Source: Candidatus Pedobacter colombiensis
Lineage (GTDB): Bacteria > Bacteroidota > Bacteroidia > Sphingobacteriales > Sphingobacteriaceae
DNA: 64,000 bases
Reading direction: 5' to 3'
Assembly: GCA_029202485.1 (NCBI GenBank)
Contig: CP119313.1
Coordinates: 868,001-932,000, forward strand
The position numbers were made by a program, and so were the translations under genes. The notes below the pieces were generated by a model that saw only the letters and a program-made list of their open reading frames with translations, was not told the origin of the DNA and did no database searches. Of the stretch, positions 17,220 to 25,685 are shown piece after piece (positions within the stretch are counted from its first letter, which is position 1; every line of letters begins with the position of its first letter).

Positions 17220-17596
17220 GTTATCTAAATATACGATTAATCTAAATGAGTAGTTTTTTGATTTTATGCTGATGGTTTGTTGTTTTTTTTATGTTTTTTA
17301 TGATAAACTTTATTTTGTGGAGGTGATTTGTCTGTATTTTTTTATTTTTTATATGTTTTTGTGTAATTTTTATTTATTTGTCAAAAAATACATGTGTTTT
17401 TTGTATTAATATTAGATTATTTTAAAATATTGAACTTATAATTGTGAATTTTTAATGTTTTTGTTTGATTTTTAATGAAAATTACAACGTTTTACTTGGT
17501 GTTTTGTGTTTTTGTGTATTGTTTTTTATAATTATTCCGTAGTTTTATGAAAAAAATCAAATAAACAGATAATTATAACTAGTAAAATCTAAAATT
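17220..17596. other. A+T-rich gap before the ammonium transporter gene
   Basis: This 377-bp spacer is very rich in T on the plus strand, with many short T runs. No open frame, RNA gene or clear inverted repeat was found. It probably carries the promoter and nitrogen-responsive control of the amt gene, but no specific site can be named. Confidence 0.5.
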
Positions 17597-18964
17597 ATGG
17601 CAAAAGTTTTGTTTAAACAGTGGGGTCCGTTTGCAGTTTTATTAATAATTGCAATTCTTGCTCTATTTATTCCCTTGCTTCCTAACTTTGATGAGGGGAA
17701 ATACAATGCGGCAGACGTTGCGTTTGTATTGGTTGCTGCGGCTTTGGTGTTTTTGATGACACCGGGACTTGCATTTTTCTATGGAGGTATGGTGCATCGT
17801 AAAAATGTACTTTCCACCATGATCAAAAGTGTGGTCGCTGCAGGTGTAATCACCGTTTTATGGGTAGTGGTTGGTTTTAGTCTTGCTTTCGGAGATTCAA
17901 TCGGTGGTTTTATTGGTAATCCTTCAACATTCTTTTTCTTTCAGGGAGTAAATTCAGGACCGGCATGGGGGACTATTCCGCTTTCGTTATTTGCAGTCTT
18001 CCAGTTAATGTTTGCAATCATTACTCCAGGACTGGTAGTTGGTGCTGTGGCAGAACGTATTCGCTTTACTTCTTATATTTTATTTATTGTAATGTTCGCA
18101 TTGTTCGTGTACTCTCCATTGGCACACTGGACATGGCATTCAGATGGTATCCTGTTCAAAATGGGGGTGCTTGATTTTGCCGGTGGTACGGTAGTACATA
18201 TTTCTGCAGGGATGGCAGCGTTAGCTGGTGCTTTAGTACTTAAAAGAAGGAAAAGTCACATGGAGCATAAAGAAGTTCCGCCGGCAAATATTCCGTATGT
18301 TTTAATTGGTACAGGTTTACTTTGGTTTGGATGGTTTGGTTTTAACGCTGGATCTGCCCTAGGTGCAAATGCTTTAGCAGTTTCCGCTTTCTTAACCACT
18401 AATATTGCAGCAGGTGCAGCAGGGTTGTCATGGATGTTCTTTGATGTATCAAGAGGTAAAAAACCTTCAGTTCTTGGTTTCTGTATAGGCGCTGTGGTAG
18501 GCTTAGTGGCTATTACTCCTGGAGCAGGTTTTGTGAGTATTCCTTCAAGCATCTTTATCGGTGTAATTGCTGCTGTAGTTTCTAACCTTGTTGTTTCATG
18601 GAAACAAAAAACATCTTTAGATGATACTTTAGATGTATTCCCTTGTCATGGTGTAGGTGGTATAGTTGGTATGTTGTTGACTGGTGTATTTGCAACTAAA
18701 ACGGTAAATCCTGCAGGTGTAGATGGTTTGCTTTATGGTAATGTTGAGTTCTTTTTAATACAGTTAAAAGGCGCTGTTATAGTGATCATATTCAGTTTTG
18801 TGATGTCATTCGTCATCTTTAAACTAATTAACCTGGTACAACCAATCCGAGTAACTTCTGAAGAAGAAGAAGAAGGTTTGGATGCAAGTCAGCACAATGA
18901 AAAATATTCTCAGGGTACGCTGGTCGTAGCTTCTACCGGTCAGGAAATAGAAAATACTTTTTAA
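17597..18964 (+). CDS. amt: Ammonium transporter (Amt/MEP family)
   Basis: This 455-residue inner-membrane channel has about eleven membrane helices. The twin pore histidines are visible: His201 in GGTVVHISAG and His351 in FPCHGVGGIVG, with the conserved Asp193 in LDFAGG. It moves ammonium into the cell under nitrogen limitation. A cytosolic tail of about 40 residues contains an acidic EEEEEG run. No GlnK gene is beside it, which is unusual for bacteria in general. An outer-membrane porin gene follows after 48 bp, probably in the same transcript. Confidence 0.95.
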   Translation: MAKVLFKQWGPFAVLLIIAILALFIPLLPNFDEGKYNAADVAFVLVAAALVFLMTPGLAFFYGGMVHRKNVLSTMIKSVVAAGVITVLWVVVGFSLAFGDSIGGFIGNPSTFFFFQGVNSGPAWGTIPLSLFAVFQLMFAIITPGLVVGAVAERIRFTSYILFIVMFALFVYSPLAHWTWHSDGILFKMGVLDFAGGTVVHISAGMAALAGALVLKRRKSHMEHKEVPPANIPYVLIGTGLLWFGWFGFNAGSALGANALAVSAFLTTNIAAGAAGLSWMFFDVSRGKKPSVLGFCIGAVVGLVAITPGAGFVSIPSSIFIGVIAAVVSNLVVSWKQKTSLDDTLDVFPCHGVGGIVGMLLTGVFATKTVNPAGVDGLLYGNVEFFLIQLKGAVIVIIFSFVMSFVIFKLINLVQPIRVTSEEEEEGLDASQHNEKYSQGTLVVASTGQEIENTF

Positions 18965-19012
18965 TTAAGAATTATTCAACCATTTAGATTCTCAACCTCA
19001 AACCAATTGATT

Positions 19013-20071
19013 ATGAAATTAAGATCTCTATTCACCTTCGCAACATTGACCATCACTTCTGCAACTTATGCACAGGAGACTACAGAGGCTCCATTGCAGA
19101 TCTCAGGATCGGTAGATACTTACTTTAAGTATGACTTTGCAAAAGCGCCAAATATCAAAACGTATTTTGCTTCTGAGCAGAATTCGGTTTCAATTGGTAT
19201 GATTGATCTGGCTTTAAAGAAAACAACAGGTAAAGCATCGTTTGTTGGAGAACTGTCTTTTGGACCACGTGGACAGGAACAATCGATACCTAATGCTTCA
19301 TTTGCTTATACATCTGCCGGAGATATCTCTGCATCTAGTTTTCATATTCAGAACCTATATGTGAATTACGCTTTCACAGATCAGTTTAGCATGACTGCCG
19401 GTTATATGGGAACATTTATTGGTTATGAGGTGATTTCGCCTGTTGGCAATTTCAATTATTCGACTTCTTACCTTTTTGGTGCAGGACCTTTCCAGAATGC
19501 CGGTATTAAGGGGACTTACGCCTTTTCGGATAAGGTTAGTTTAATGGTGGGGTTATTTAATGACTGGAATGTTTACAGTGATTTAAATGGCGTCTCTCAT
19601 GTCGGAGGCCAGTTGATGGTTGCGCCGGTTAAAGGCTTGACGATTTACCTAAACGGGCTTACGGGACATGGTGCAGGTGCTGATGGAGTTGGGACGATCA
19701 TTGATCTTGTGAGTACCTATCAGGTTACGGATAAATTTAAATTGGGTTTAAATGCTGCTAATTACTCGGTTTCTAAAGATAATGGTGGATATAGTGGTGT
19801 AGCACTGTATCCACAGTATGCATTTACGTCTGCGGTTTCTTTAGGTGTAAGAGCAGAGTACTTTAACATGAAAGGTGCTGCCGGTGCTGCTGATGCAAGT
19901 ATCCTTTCAGGGACCTTATCTGCAAACATCAAAGCAGGTGGCTTAACTTTCATTCCTGAAATACGCTTTGATAATGACAAAGATTACACCCAGGACTTTT
20001 TTAAAAGTAATGGTGTCACACCATCTAAATCAGCCTCACAATTCTCTTTGGCCGCTGTTTATGCCTTTTAG
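19013..20071 (+). CDS. Outer-membrane beta-barrel porin, co-oriented with amt
   Basis: This 352-residue protein starts at the ATG at 19013, which gives a clean signal peptide ending TYAQ; an upstream TTG adds only two residues. The mature protein is made of alternating strands rich in aromatic and glycine residues and ends in a terminal Phe (AVYAF), the classic outer-membrane barrel signature. It resembles the BBP2/porin group found beside amt genes in Bacteroidota. It may provide outer-membrane passage for ammonium or another nitrogen source; this is inferred from position alone. Confidence 0.8.
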   Translation: MKLRSLFTFATLTITSATYAQETTEAPLQISGSVDTYFKYDFAKAPNIKTYFASEQNSVSIGMIDLALKKTTGKASFVGELSFGPRGQEQSIPNASFAYTSAGDISASSFHIQNLYVNYAFTDQFSMTAGYMGTFIGYEVISPVGNFNYSTSYLFGAGPFQNAGIKGTYAFSDKVSLMVGLFNDWNVYSDLNGVSHVGGQLMVAPVKGLTIYLNGLTGHGAGADGVGTIIDLVSTYQVTDKFKLGLNAANYSVSKDNGGYSGVALYPQYAFTSAVSLGVRAEYFNMKGAAGAADASILSGTLSANIKAGGLTFIPEIRFDNDKDYTQDFFKSNGVTPSKSASQFSLAAVYAF

Positions 20072-20091
20072 TCTCTATTACGTTTAATCTT

Positions 20092-20122
20092 AGGCCGTCG
20101 GAATATATCCGGTGGCCTTTTT
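20092..20122 (+). terminator. Rho-independent terminator after the amt-porin pair
   Basis: AGGCCGTCGGA pairs with TCCGGTGGCCT (two G-T pairs) around a short ATATA loop, followed by a T-run. Confidence 0.8.
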
Positions 20123-20135
20123 ATATCTTTATGTT

Positions 20136-20720
20136 ATGAAATTCTTAACTCTAGCTGTTTTATTGTTTTTTACAATTGTCGGTTTTGCACAAGACAAGCC
20201 ATTGTCTAACGATGATAGGGGGAAGCTGATCTATTATGAGGTAGTTACAATAAAGGATGTTCCTAAGGATTCTTTGAGTGCAAGGGCTGCACTGTTTTTT
20301 AAAAAATCAACTAAATCATTAAAGGTGAAATCTGAAGAAGGAGACTCGGTTTTTCAAGCTGCTGGGAAATTGATTATCAATAAAACAGCATTGGTTTTAA
20401 GTCATCCATCTGGTGAGGTGTTTTATAATTTTCATGTAGAGATCAGAGCTGGGAAATATCGTTTCTGGTTGACCGATTTTAATTTTATTTCCTATCAGAG
20501 AGATCGTTATGGTAATTTTGTGCCCTCGACGACTGTTGGGACTCCGCTTGAAACTAAACCGGGGAAGTTAAATGCAGCTGAATGGGGCGGTTATCTAAAG
20601 GCGACAACCAGAGAGGTTAATGTTGTTGCAGAACGTTTTAAAGTAGCGATGATGAGTAAAGCTGTTGTGTCACCTGTTGTAAAAGCTGCACCTGTAAGTC
20701 CAGTCAAGCAGAAGTGGTAG
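20136..20720 (+). CDS. Exported DUF4468-type protein
   Basis: This 194-residue protein starts at an ATG that gives a signal peptide ending GFAQ. An upstream frame start at 20112 would fall inside the preceding terminator. The mature part has the alternating strand pattern of DUF4468 proteins, which have a TBP-like fold and unknown function: early KLIYYEVV strand, a central VFQAAGKLIINK strand pair, and FYNFHVEIRAGKYRFWLTDF. The C-terminus is rich in Val, Pro and Lys and probably disordered. It stands alone, and a TATCTTTA box five bases upstream of the start may be its promoter. Confidence 0.75.
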   Translation: MKFLTLAVLLFFTIVGFAQDKPLSNDDRGKLIYYEVVTIKDVPKDSLSARAALFFKKSTKSLKVKSEEGDSVFQAAGKLIINKTALVLSHPSGEVFYNFHVEIRAGKYRFWLTDFNFISYQRDRYGNFVPSTTVGTPLETKPGKLNAAEWGGYLKATTREVNVVAERFKVAMMSKAVVSPVVKAAPVSPVKQKW

Positions 20721-20723
20721 TCT

Positions 20724-20779
20724 TTGCTCCTTAATCCTTGCTCCTTGCTCTTGGTTCCTTGCTCCTTAATCCTTGCTCC
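20724..20779. repeat. Two copies of a 21-bp direct repeat, CTCC-rich
   Basis: Identical copies lie at 20724-20744 and 20759-20779, each built around TTGCTCC, TTAATCC and TTGCTCC. The 14 bp between them is a degenerate version of the same unit. It fills the gap between convergent genes. Confidence 0.8.
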
Positions 20780-20781
20780 AA

Positions 20782-21255
20782 TTAATGCACCATTTTATCT
20801 GCACAGGTAGAGCTGGCGAATGCTTCTGGCTTTGCTTTAAAAATGAATCCCATGCTCAAAATATACCCCATAGCTTCGTTTAAAGCCTTGTTTGATTTAA
20901 ACATTGGGTTGGTGTTGATGTCTGCATGAACTTCAAGATCGACATTATACATGTCTAAAAGGTCGCAAATGGAGTAGGCTGTTTCGATAGACTTTTGCAC
21001 TTCAATTAACATTCTTTCTTTGATGCTCATTTTTTGTGTTGTTTTTTCCTGATGAATGTACATGAAGCCTCCATGCTGTTCCCTTAGTAAAACAATTACA
21101 GTAGCAAAATCAGTGTGTGGGCCTTTTACCTGTGAGTCTGTTCCGATGCAAACTTTAAGCTTGTAGCCGTTGTCGATTTCTCTGATGATGGCATTTTCTA
21201 CCTCTTCCAGAATTGAAGAGTGAATGATTTCGCCGCTAAATTTCTTCCAGTTCAT
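20782..21255 (-). CDS. YkuK/DUF458-type ribonuclease H-like protein
   Basis: This 157-residue protein contains an early CIGTDSQV strand, a middle SIKERMLIEV helix and a VDLEVHADIN strand, which are the conserved marks of the YkuK family with an RNase H-like fold. The acidic residues Asp of GTDSQ and Glu/Asp of EVHAD could form the metal site. Cellular role is not established. It is transcribed alone on the minus strand, with its end abutting the CTCC repeats. Confidence 0.85.
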   Translation of the reverse strand: MNWKKFSGEIIHSSILEEVENAIIREIDNGYKLKVCIGTDSQVKGPHTDFATVIVLLREQHGGFMYIHQEKTTQKMSIKERMLIEVQKSIETAYSICDLLDMYNVDLEVHADINTNPMFKSNKALNEAMGYILSMGFIFKAKPEAFASSTCADKMVH

Positions 21256-21471
21256 ACGTTATTGGTGTTAGTTTTAAACAACCCGTATTCAGGTTTCCTA
21301 AAAATAAGTGGATAAAATTAAAAACTCGTTAACTTGTCGTTGTTTAATTGTCAACAATTACTTAGTTTTCAACAGTTTATGTTGCTTGAAAACCCTTTTG
21401 ATGAAGGGTTGTTATAATATGGCAGGCGCGCTTTCGTTAAATAAGTAAATCGTTAACTAAATATAAGCATT

Positions 21472-21690
21472 ATGAAGACAGAATTATTAAATGAATTTTA
21501 TCTGCTTCAGCAAAGCAGAGCTGCTGTTGATTATCATGAATTAATGGAGGAGCAGGTTTATATGCCCGTTAAACGGGTTAATAGTAAGATGACGACTTGG
21601 ATTTCTGAGCGGGGGCATATGTTAATGAATCTGGATATGCGATTAAATAGCTCTTTGAAGTACCTGCGTAAGAAGTATCTAAAGTTTTAA
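21472..21690 (+). CDS. Small protein of unknown function
   Basis: This 72-residue, mostly helical protein starts at an ATG preceded by an A-rich spacer. It is charged, with basic residues at the C-terminus (LRKKYLKF) and no signal peptide or cysteine. It ends 26 bp before the helicase gene. I do not recognise the family. Its frame, start and amphipathic pattern look genuine but a chance ORF cannot be excluded. Confidence 0.5.
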   Translation: MKTELLNEFYLLQQSRAAVDYHELMEEQVYMPVKRVNSKMTTWISERGHMLMNLDMRLNSSLKYLRKKYLKF

Positions 21691-21704
21691 TGCCTTAATT
21701 CCAC

Positions 21705-21712
21705 TATCTTTG
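21705..21712 (+). promoter_or_regulatory. -7 promoter box (TATCTTTG) abutting the helicase start codon
   Basis: This TAnnTTTG match ends four bases before the ATG at 21717. If used, transcription would begin at or next to the start codon, giving a leaderless mRNA. Confidence 0.4.
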
Positions 21713-21716
21713 CGCC

Positions 21717-23024
21717 ATGATGGTAGAAAAGATACTGGAGAAATTGAAGATTGCTTCCCTTAATCAAATGCAGCTGGAGACTTTGGCTGCAGCTAAAACA
21801 GGGCGCGATTTGGTTTTGCTGGCTCCTACGGGGTCAGGTAAAACATTAGGTTTCTTGTTGCCGGTATTACACAATTTAAAGAAAAATATTGAAGGTGTTC
21901 AGGCGCTGATATTGGTGCCTTCGCGTGAGTTAGCTTTACAAATTGAAATGGTGTTCAGACAAATGTCGACCGGTTTTAAGGTGAACTGCTGTTATGGTGG
22001 TCATCCTGTAAAAACAGAGAGAAACAATTTTGAGCAAGCCCCGGCGGTTTTGATCGGGACACCTGGCAGGATTGCTTATCACCTTCGTCATGAAAATTTT
22101 GATGAGTCAGTGATTACTACTTTGGTGCTGGATGAATTTGATAAAGCATTGGAGTTCGGTTTTCAGGAAGATATGTCTTATATCATCCGTAAGTTACTTT
22201 CTTTAAAACAAAGGATGCTTACATCGGCAACCTCTATGGAGGAAATTCCTGAATTTACGGGGATTGATCAACCGGTTGAGATTAACTTTTTAGGAGATGC
22301 TGCAGTGGCACCGGATTTAAAGCTGAAAAGTGTATCCACTACAGCAGAAGATAAGCTGTCTACATTATTAAAGCTGATCTGTAAGGTTGGTGATAAGAAT
22401 ATGCTGATTTTTTGTAACCATAGGGAAACAGTAGATCGGATTAGTGACTTACTCATTGATCAGGATCTTGCGCATGATATTTTTCACGGTGGAATGGAGC
22501 AGGATGAGCGTGAGCGGGCTCTGCTGAAATTCAGGAATGGTAGTATTAAAATTCTGATTACAACAGATTTGGCTTCAAGGGGCTTGGATATACCGGAAGT
22601 AGAATGCATCATTCATTATCAGTTGCCTTATACAGAGGACGCATTTCTGCATCGTAACGGACGTACTGCACGTATGAATGCAAAAGGTACTGCTTACCTG
22701 ATTATTGCTGAGGATGAAAAGTATCCTTTTCTGAAAAGTGATATTGAAGTAGAAAGCCTGAAGGGGAGTTTTTCTCTTCCAAGCGATAGTGAATGGCAGA
22801 CTTTATATATCGCTGCAGGGAAAAAGGATAAGGTCAATAAAATAGATATTGTTGGCTTGCTGCTAAAAAAAGGTGGCTTGCAGAAAGAAGATGTAGGTTT
22901 GATAGAAGTTAAAGATCAGTCCTCTTACGTGGCGGTTAAGCGTAAAATGGTGAAGCGTATTTTGGCTGCACTTGCTAACGAAAAAATAAAGAACAAAAAG
23001 GTAAAGATTGAAATAGCAATGTAA
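21717..23024 (+). CDS. DEAD-box RNA helicase with DEFD motif II
   Basis: This 435-residue protein has helicase motifs in order: Q motif region (LNQMQLETL), Walker A APTGSGKT, PSRELALQ (Ia), TPGR (Ib), LDEFDKAL (II), SAT (III), TTDLASRGLDIP (V) and HRNGRTAR (VI). Motif II reads DEFD in place of DEAD, which keeps the two acidic residues. It unwinds structured RNA in the cytosol, probably in ribosome assembly or RNA decay. No long basic tail is present. A DUF1456 gene begins one base after its stop, so the two are co-transcribed. Confidence 0.93.
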   Translation: MMVEKILEKLKIASLNQMQLETLAAAKTGRDLVLLAPTGSGKTLGFLLPVLHNLKKNIEGVQALILVPSRELALQIEMVFRQMSTGFKVNCCYGGHPVKTERNNFEQAPAVLIGTPGRIAYHLRHENFDESVITTLVLDEFDKALEFGFQEDMSYIIRKLLSLKQRMLTSATSMEEIPEFTGIDQPVEINFLGDAAVAPDLKLKSVSTTAEDKLSTLLKLICKVGDKNMLIFCNHRETVDRISDLLIDQDLAHDIFHGGMEQDERERALLKFRNGSIKILITTDLASRGLDIPEVECIIHYQLPYTEDAFLHRNGRTARMNAKGTAYLIIAEDEKYPFLKSDIEVESLKGSFSLPSDSEWQTLYIAAGKKDKVNKIDIVGLLLKKGGLQKEDVGLIEVKDQSSYVAVKRKMVKRILAALANEKIKNKKVKIEIAM

Positions 23025-23025
23025 T

Positions 23026-23277
23026 ATGAGTAATAACGATATCTTTAAAAAGTTGCGTGTAGCACTGTCGCTTACGAACGATGATATACTGAAAATAATG
23101 GCTCTGGTAAATTTTAAAGTCAGCAAAAGCGAGCTTGGAGATATTTTTAGAAACAATGATCACCCCAATTTTAAGCCTTGCGGTGATCAGATTCTGCGTA
23201 ATTTTTTAAATGGCCTTGTTATTTATAAGCGAGGACCAAGGCCTCCAAAGCAAGACTCAGGCATAGTAAAGGCTTAG
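23026..23277 (+). CDS. DUF1456-family protein, single-domain form
   Basis: This 83-residue protein shows the DUF1456 pattern: ALSLTNDDILKIMALVNF followed by LRNFLNGLVIYKRG. The E. coli relative YehS carries two such units; here only one is present. Function is unknown. It begins one base after the helicase stop, suggesting translational coupling, and its 3' end overlaps the convergent PAS protein gene by four bases. Confidence 0.85.
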   Translation: MSNNDIFKKLRVALSLTNDDILKIMALVNFKVSKSELGDIFRNNDHPNFKPCGDQILRNFLNGLVIYKRGPRPPKQDSGIVKA

Positions 23278-24080
23278 ATTCGCGTATCTAGTTCTTCGGC
23301 ATGTGAATTGATCTTTTTTACCACTGTATCCAATTCGTGTGCTGAAGTAATAAGCATACTGAGTAGTTCTGGATCAATTATTTGATTAGGTGGATCAGTT
23401 TTTATGATTTCAACTAGCCCTAATATGTTACTTATCGGTTTTCTGATCTCATGCGAATTTGTCCAGGCTATTTCTTTTAGCCTTTGTTCATTTCTTAGGT
23501 CTCTGTCTATGTCAATCGCAATAACAATATAAGCATCCTTTTCTTTGAATTTTATAGAATGATGGGAGATGAGGACATAGAAAGAATCTCCATTTCTTTT
23601 TTGGTGAAGCCAGATTCCGGTTTCATGCCCTTCGTCGTGGGTTGAATTCAGGTATTTTTTTAATTTTATACGTTCATCCTTCGGACGGATGTCCATGGCC
23701 GTCATTTTAAGTAACTGTGGTCTACTATATCCGTACTTACTTACCATTACATCATTTACAGCAAGAAATTTGAAGCTAAACTTTTCCATTACATATATGG
23801 ATCCTGGCGAAGCTTCAAATAATTTGAAATAGTTATTCTCTGCACGTAATAGCCGTTTTTGATAATCCCTGAGTAGAAAGTATAAAGCTGCGGCCGTAAA
23901 GAGTAGGAAAGTTATGTTTTTACCTGTGTATAGATAGCGGAGATCTACGTGTGGATTATTACGGTCTACAATGCCAATCATGATGCTTCCAAGGTATAGC
24001 CAGGCTAATCCTGCGGTGAGGTAGATCAGGATGATAAAAAGAAAGGGCCTGCGTGTAGCATAGCCAGATTGTATTTCCAT
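23274..24080 (-). CDS. Membrane PAS protein with HisKA-like helix but no ATPase domain
   Basis: This 268-residue protein has two membrane helices (about residues 12-36 and 54-70), a PAS domain at about 83-190 and a dimerisation helix with an H-box SHEIRKPISNILG (candidate phospho-acceptor His210). The chain ends about 55 residues later, before any N, G1 or G2 box of a histidine-kinase ATPase domain. The stop is followed at once by the convergent DUF1456 gene, leaving no room for a missing domain. It could be phosphorylated in trans by another kinase or act as a phospho-transfer or sensor subunit. Confidence 0.8.
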   Translation of the reverse strand: MEIQSGYATRRPFLFIILIYLTAGLAWLYLGSIMIGIVDRNNPHVDLRYLYTGKNITFLLFTAAALYFLLRDYQKRLLRAENNYFKLFEASPGSIYVMEKFSFKFLAVNDVMVSKYGYSRPQLLKMTAMDIRPKDERIKLKKYLNSTHDEGHETGIWLHQKRNGDSFYVLISHHSIKFKEKDAYIVIAIDIDRDLRNEQRLKEIAWTNSHEIRKPISNILGLVEIIKTDPPNQIIDPELLSMLITSAHELDTVVKKINSHAEELDTRI

Positions 24081-24213
24081 ATAGAGCGATAAGGATGATT
24101 GATTAAATTTAATAAAGATATATGTGAATACAAAATAAGAAGAAGCTGCTTCTTTTAGTTATAAAAAATGCTGGTCTGCCTCATGTTGGATCATTATTTT
24201 CTATAACTAATCC

Positions 24214-24225
24214 GCAAACGTTTGC
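24214..24225. promoter_or_regulatory. LacI-type operator 1 (GCAAACGTTTGC)
   Basis: This is a perfect 12-bp palindrome of the LacI/GalR operator type with a central CG, 234 bp upstream of the LacI-family gene. It is the distal partner of the site at 24433 and could support DNA looping. Confidence 0.75.
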
Positions 24226-24432
24226 AGTTTTTGTCATTTTAGTTTTTTTGTTGCTTTTTTGAATTGAAAAAAGAAAATTAGAAGCTAGGGTTTGTCTTGC
24301 AATTATCAGTTTTTTATATGTGTTTTTGTTTTTATTTGTCTGTTGATTAGGTTGTTATGTTGTTTTTTGTGACAAGTTGGCTAAAATGGGTGCTGCATAA
24401 GCTGTGAAATCTGTTAAAAAATCATTTAATTT

Positions 24433-24444
24433 GCAAACGTTTGC
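24433..24444. promoter_or_regulatory. LacI-type operator 2 (GCAAACGTTTGC)
   Basis: This palindrome is identical to operator 1, 15 bp before the regulator's start codon and flanked by T and A that extend the symmetry. Its position implies autoregulation of the LacI-family gene. Confidence 0.8.
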
Positions 24445-24458
24445 ATATACTATGAAAA

Positions 24459-25481
24459 ATGAAACAGCAACAAATAACTATTAAAGATATAGCCTTAGAA
24501 GTAGGAATGTCTACTTCGACAGTTTCAAGGGCGCTTAGCGACCATGAACATATTAGTGAAGAGACGAAAGCCCGTGTGAATGAGGCTGTTCAGAAGCTTG
24601 GGTATAGATATAATGCGCTGGCAGCGGCATTGCGCAATAGTAAATCAAATACAATTGGCTTGATTGTACCACGGATTTCTATGTTTTTTCAGGCTGCAGT
24701 AATTACAGCCATTCAAAATACACTTCATAAATACGGTTATAGCGTGATCATTTGTCAGTCAAATGAAGATCCGGAGCAGGAGAAAAAGCTGGTTAACTTG
24801 CTCCATGGATCAAGAGTGGAGGGGATAATCGTATCCTGTAGTATTAAAACAGAGGATTTTACGCATTTTGACAATTCATTGCAAGGGGAAATTCCGATCA
24901 TATTTTACGATAGGGTGCCTAATAATTATCCCGCGCATAAGATCAAAGGAGATGAATATCATGGCGCTTATTTATCTACGCTGCATCTAATTGAACAAGG
25001 ATGCAAACGGATTGCTCATATAGGAGGGCCGCTTTCCTGTAACCAATATCAGGAGCGTTTTGACGGCTATAAGGATGCGTTGAAGAAAGGTAATGTTCCA
25101 TTTGAGAATGATTTAGCTTTCTTTCATGAGCTGAATAAAGAGAATGCTTTACATACCTGTGCGCATATATTTGACCAGGAAGTTGTGCCGGATGGGATAT
25201 TCGCCAGTAATGATACGACAGCTCTGGCTATCGTTGAATTTGCGAAGAAAAGAAATATCGCTGTTCCTGATAGTTTAAAGGTGGTTGGGTATTCAAATGA
25301 CAACCGTACAGATATCTCATTTCCTACGATCACTTCAATTGAGCAATTCCCACATGAGATGGGAGAGCAGGCTGCAAATTTGATGATGGACCTCATTCAG
25401 AAACGTGTTAATCCAGGTAGAAGCTTTATTTCGTTGACTACACCTGTTGAATTGATTAAAAGAGGGTCGAGTGGCTTTTAA
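24459..25481 (+). CDS. LacI-family transcriptional regulator of the polysaccharide locus
   Basis: This 340-residue protein has an N-terminal LacI helix-turn-helix (ITIKDIALEVGMSTSTVSRAL) with hinge helix, followed by a periplasmic-binding-protein-like sensor domain from about residue 60 (TIGLIVPRISMFFQ). It should bind a sugar or sugar phosphate released by the locus and leave its operators. Perfect operator palindromes lie upstream of its own gene and a near-perfect one lies ahead of the SusC gene. LacI-type control of a SusCD locus is less common than hybrid two-component or sigma/anti-sigma control. Confidence 0.93.
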   Translation: MKQQQITIKDIALEVGMSTSTVSRALSDHEHISEETKARVNEAVQKLGYRYNALAAALRNSKSNTIGLIVPRISMFFQAAVITAIQNTLHKYGYSVIICQSNEDPEQEKKLVNLLHGSRVEGIIVSCSIKTEDFTHFDNSLQGEIPIIFYDRVPNNYPAHKIKGDEYHGAYLSTLHLIEQGCKRIAHIGGPLSCNQYQERFDGYKDALKKGNVPFENDLAFFHELNKENALHTCAHIFDQEVVPDGIFASNDTTALAIVEFAKKRNIAVPDSLKVVGYSNDNRTDISFPTITSIEQFPHEMGEQAANLMMDLIQKRVNPGRSFISLTTPVELIKRGSSGF

Positions 25482-25510
25482 GTCCATTTAAATCCATTTT
25501 TTTGTATTTA

Positions 25511-25548
25511 AAGCCTTGGTTATGAATGTGTAACCAAGGCTTTTTTTT
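25511..25548 (+). terminator. Rho-independent terminator after the LacI-family gene
   Basis: AAGCCTTGGTTA pairs perfectly with TAACCAAGGCTT around an 8-base loop, followed by a run of T. It isolates the regulator transcript from the SusC promoter. Confidence 0.92.
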
Positions 25549-25601
25549 GAAATAAATTCAACAATTATTTTGGATTTAAATAAATAATGTATAAATATGC
25601 A

Positions 25602-25621
25602 AACTGCAAACGATTGCAGTT
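25602..25621. promoter_or_regulatory. LacI-type operator 3 ahead of the SusC gene
   Basis: AACTGCAA and TTGCAGTT form perfect 8-bp arms around ACGA. The core GCAAACGATTGC differs by one base from operators 1 and 2. It lies 65 bp ahead of the SusC start, a good place for repression of the whole locus. Confidence 0.75.
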
Positions 25622-25685
25622 GTGTCGGTCTCTAACCAGGGCCTGCCCAAAACCAACCAAGTATAAACTAAACTAACCGGGCATT

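Noticed and set aside
21391..21410. Short hairpin AACCCTT/AAGGGTT as a terminator
   Set aside because: The stem is only seven base pairs, has no T-run, and no gene on the plus strand ends just upstream.
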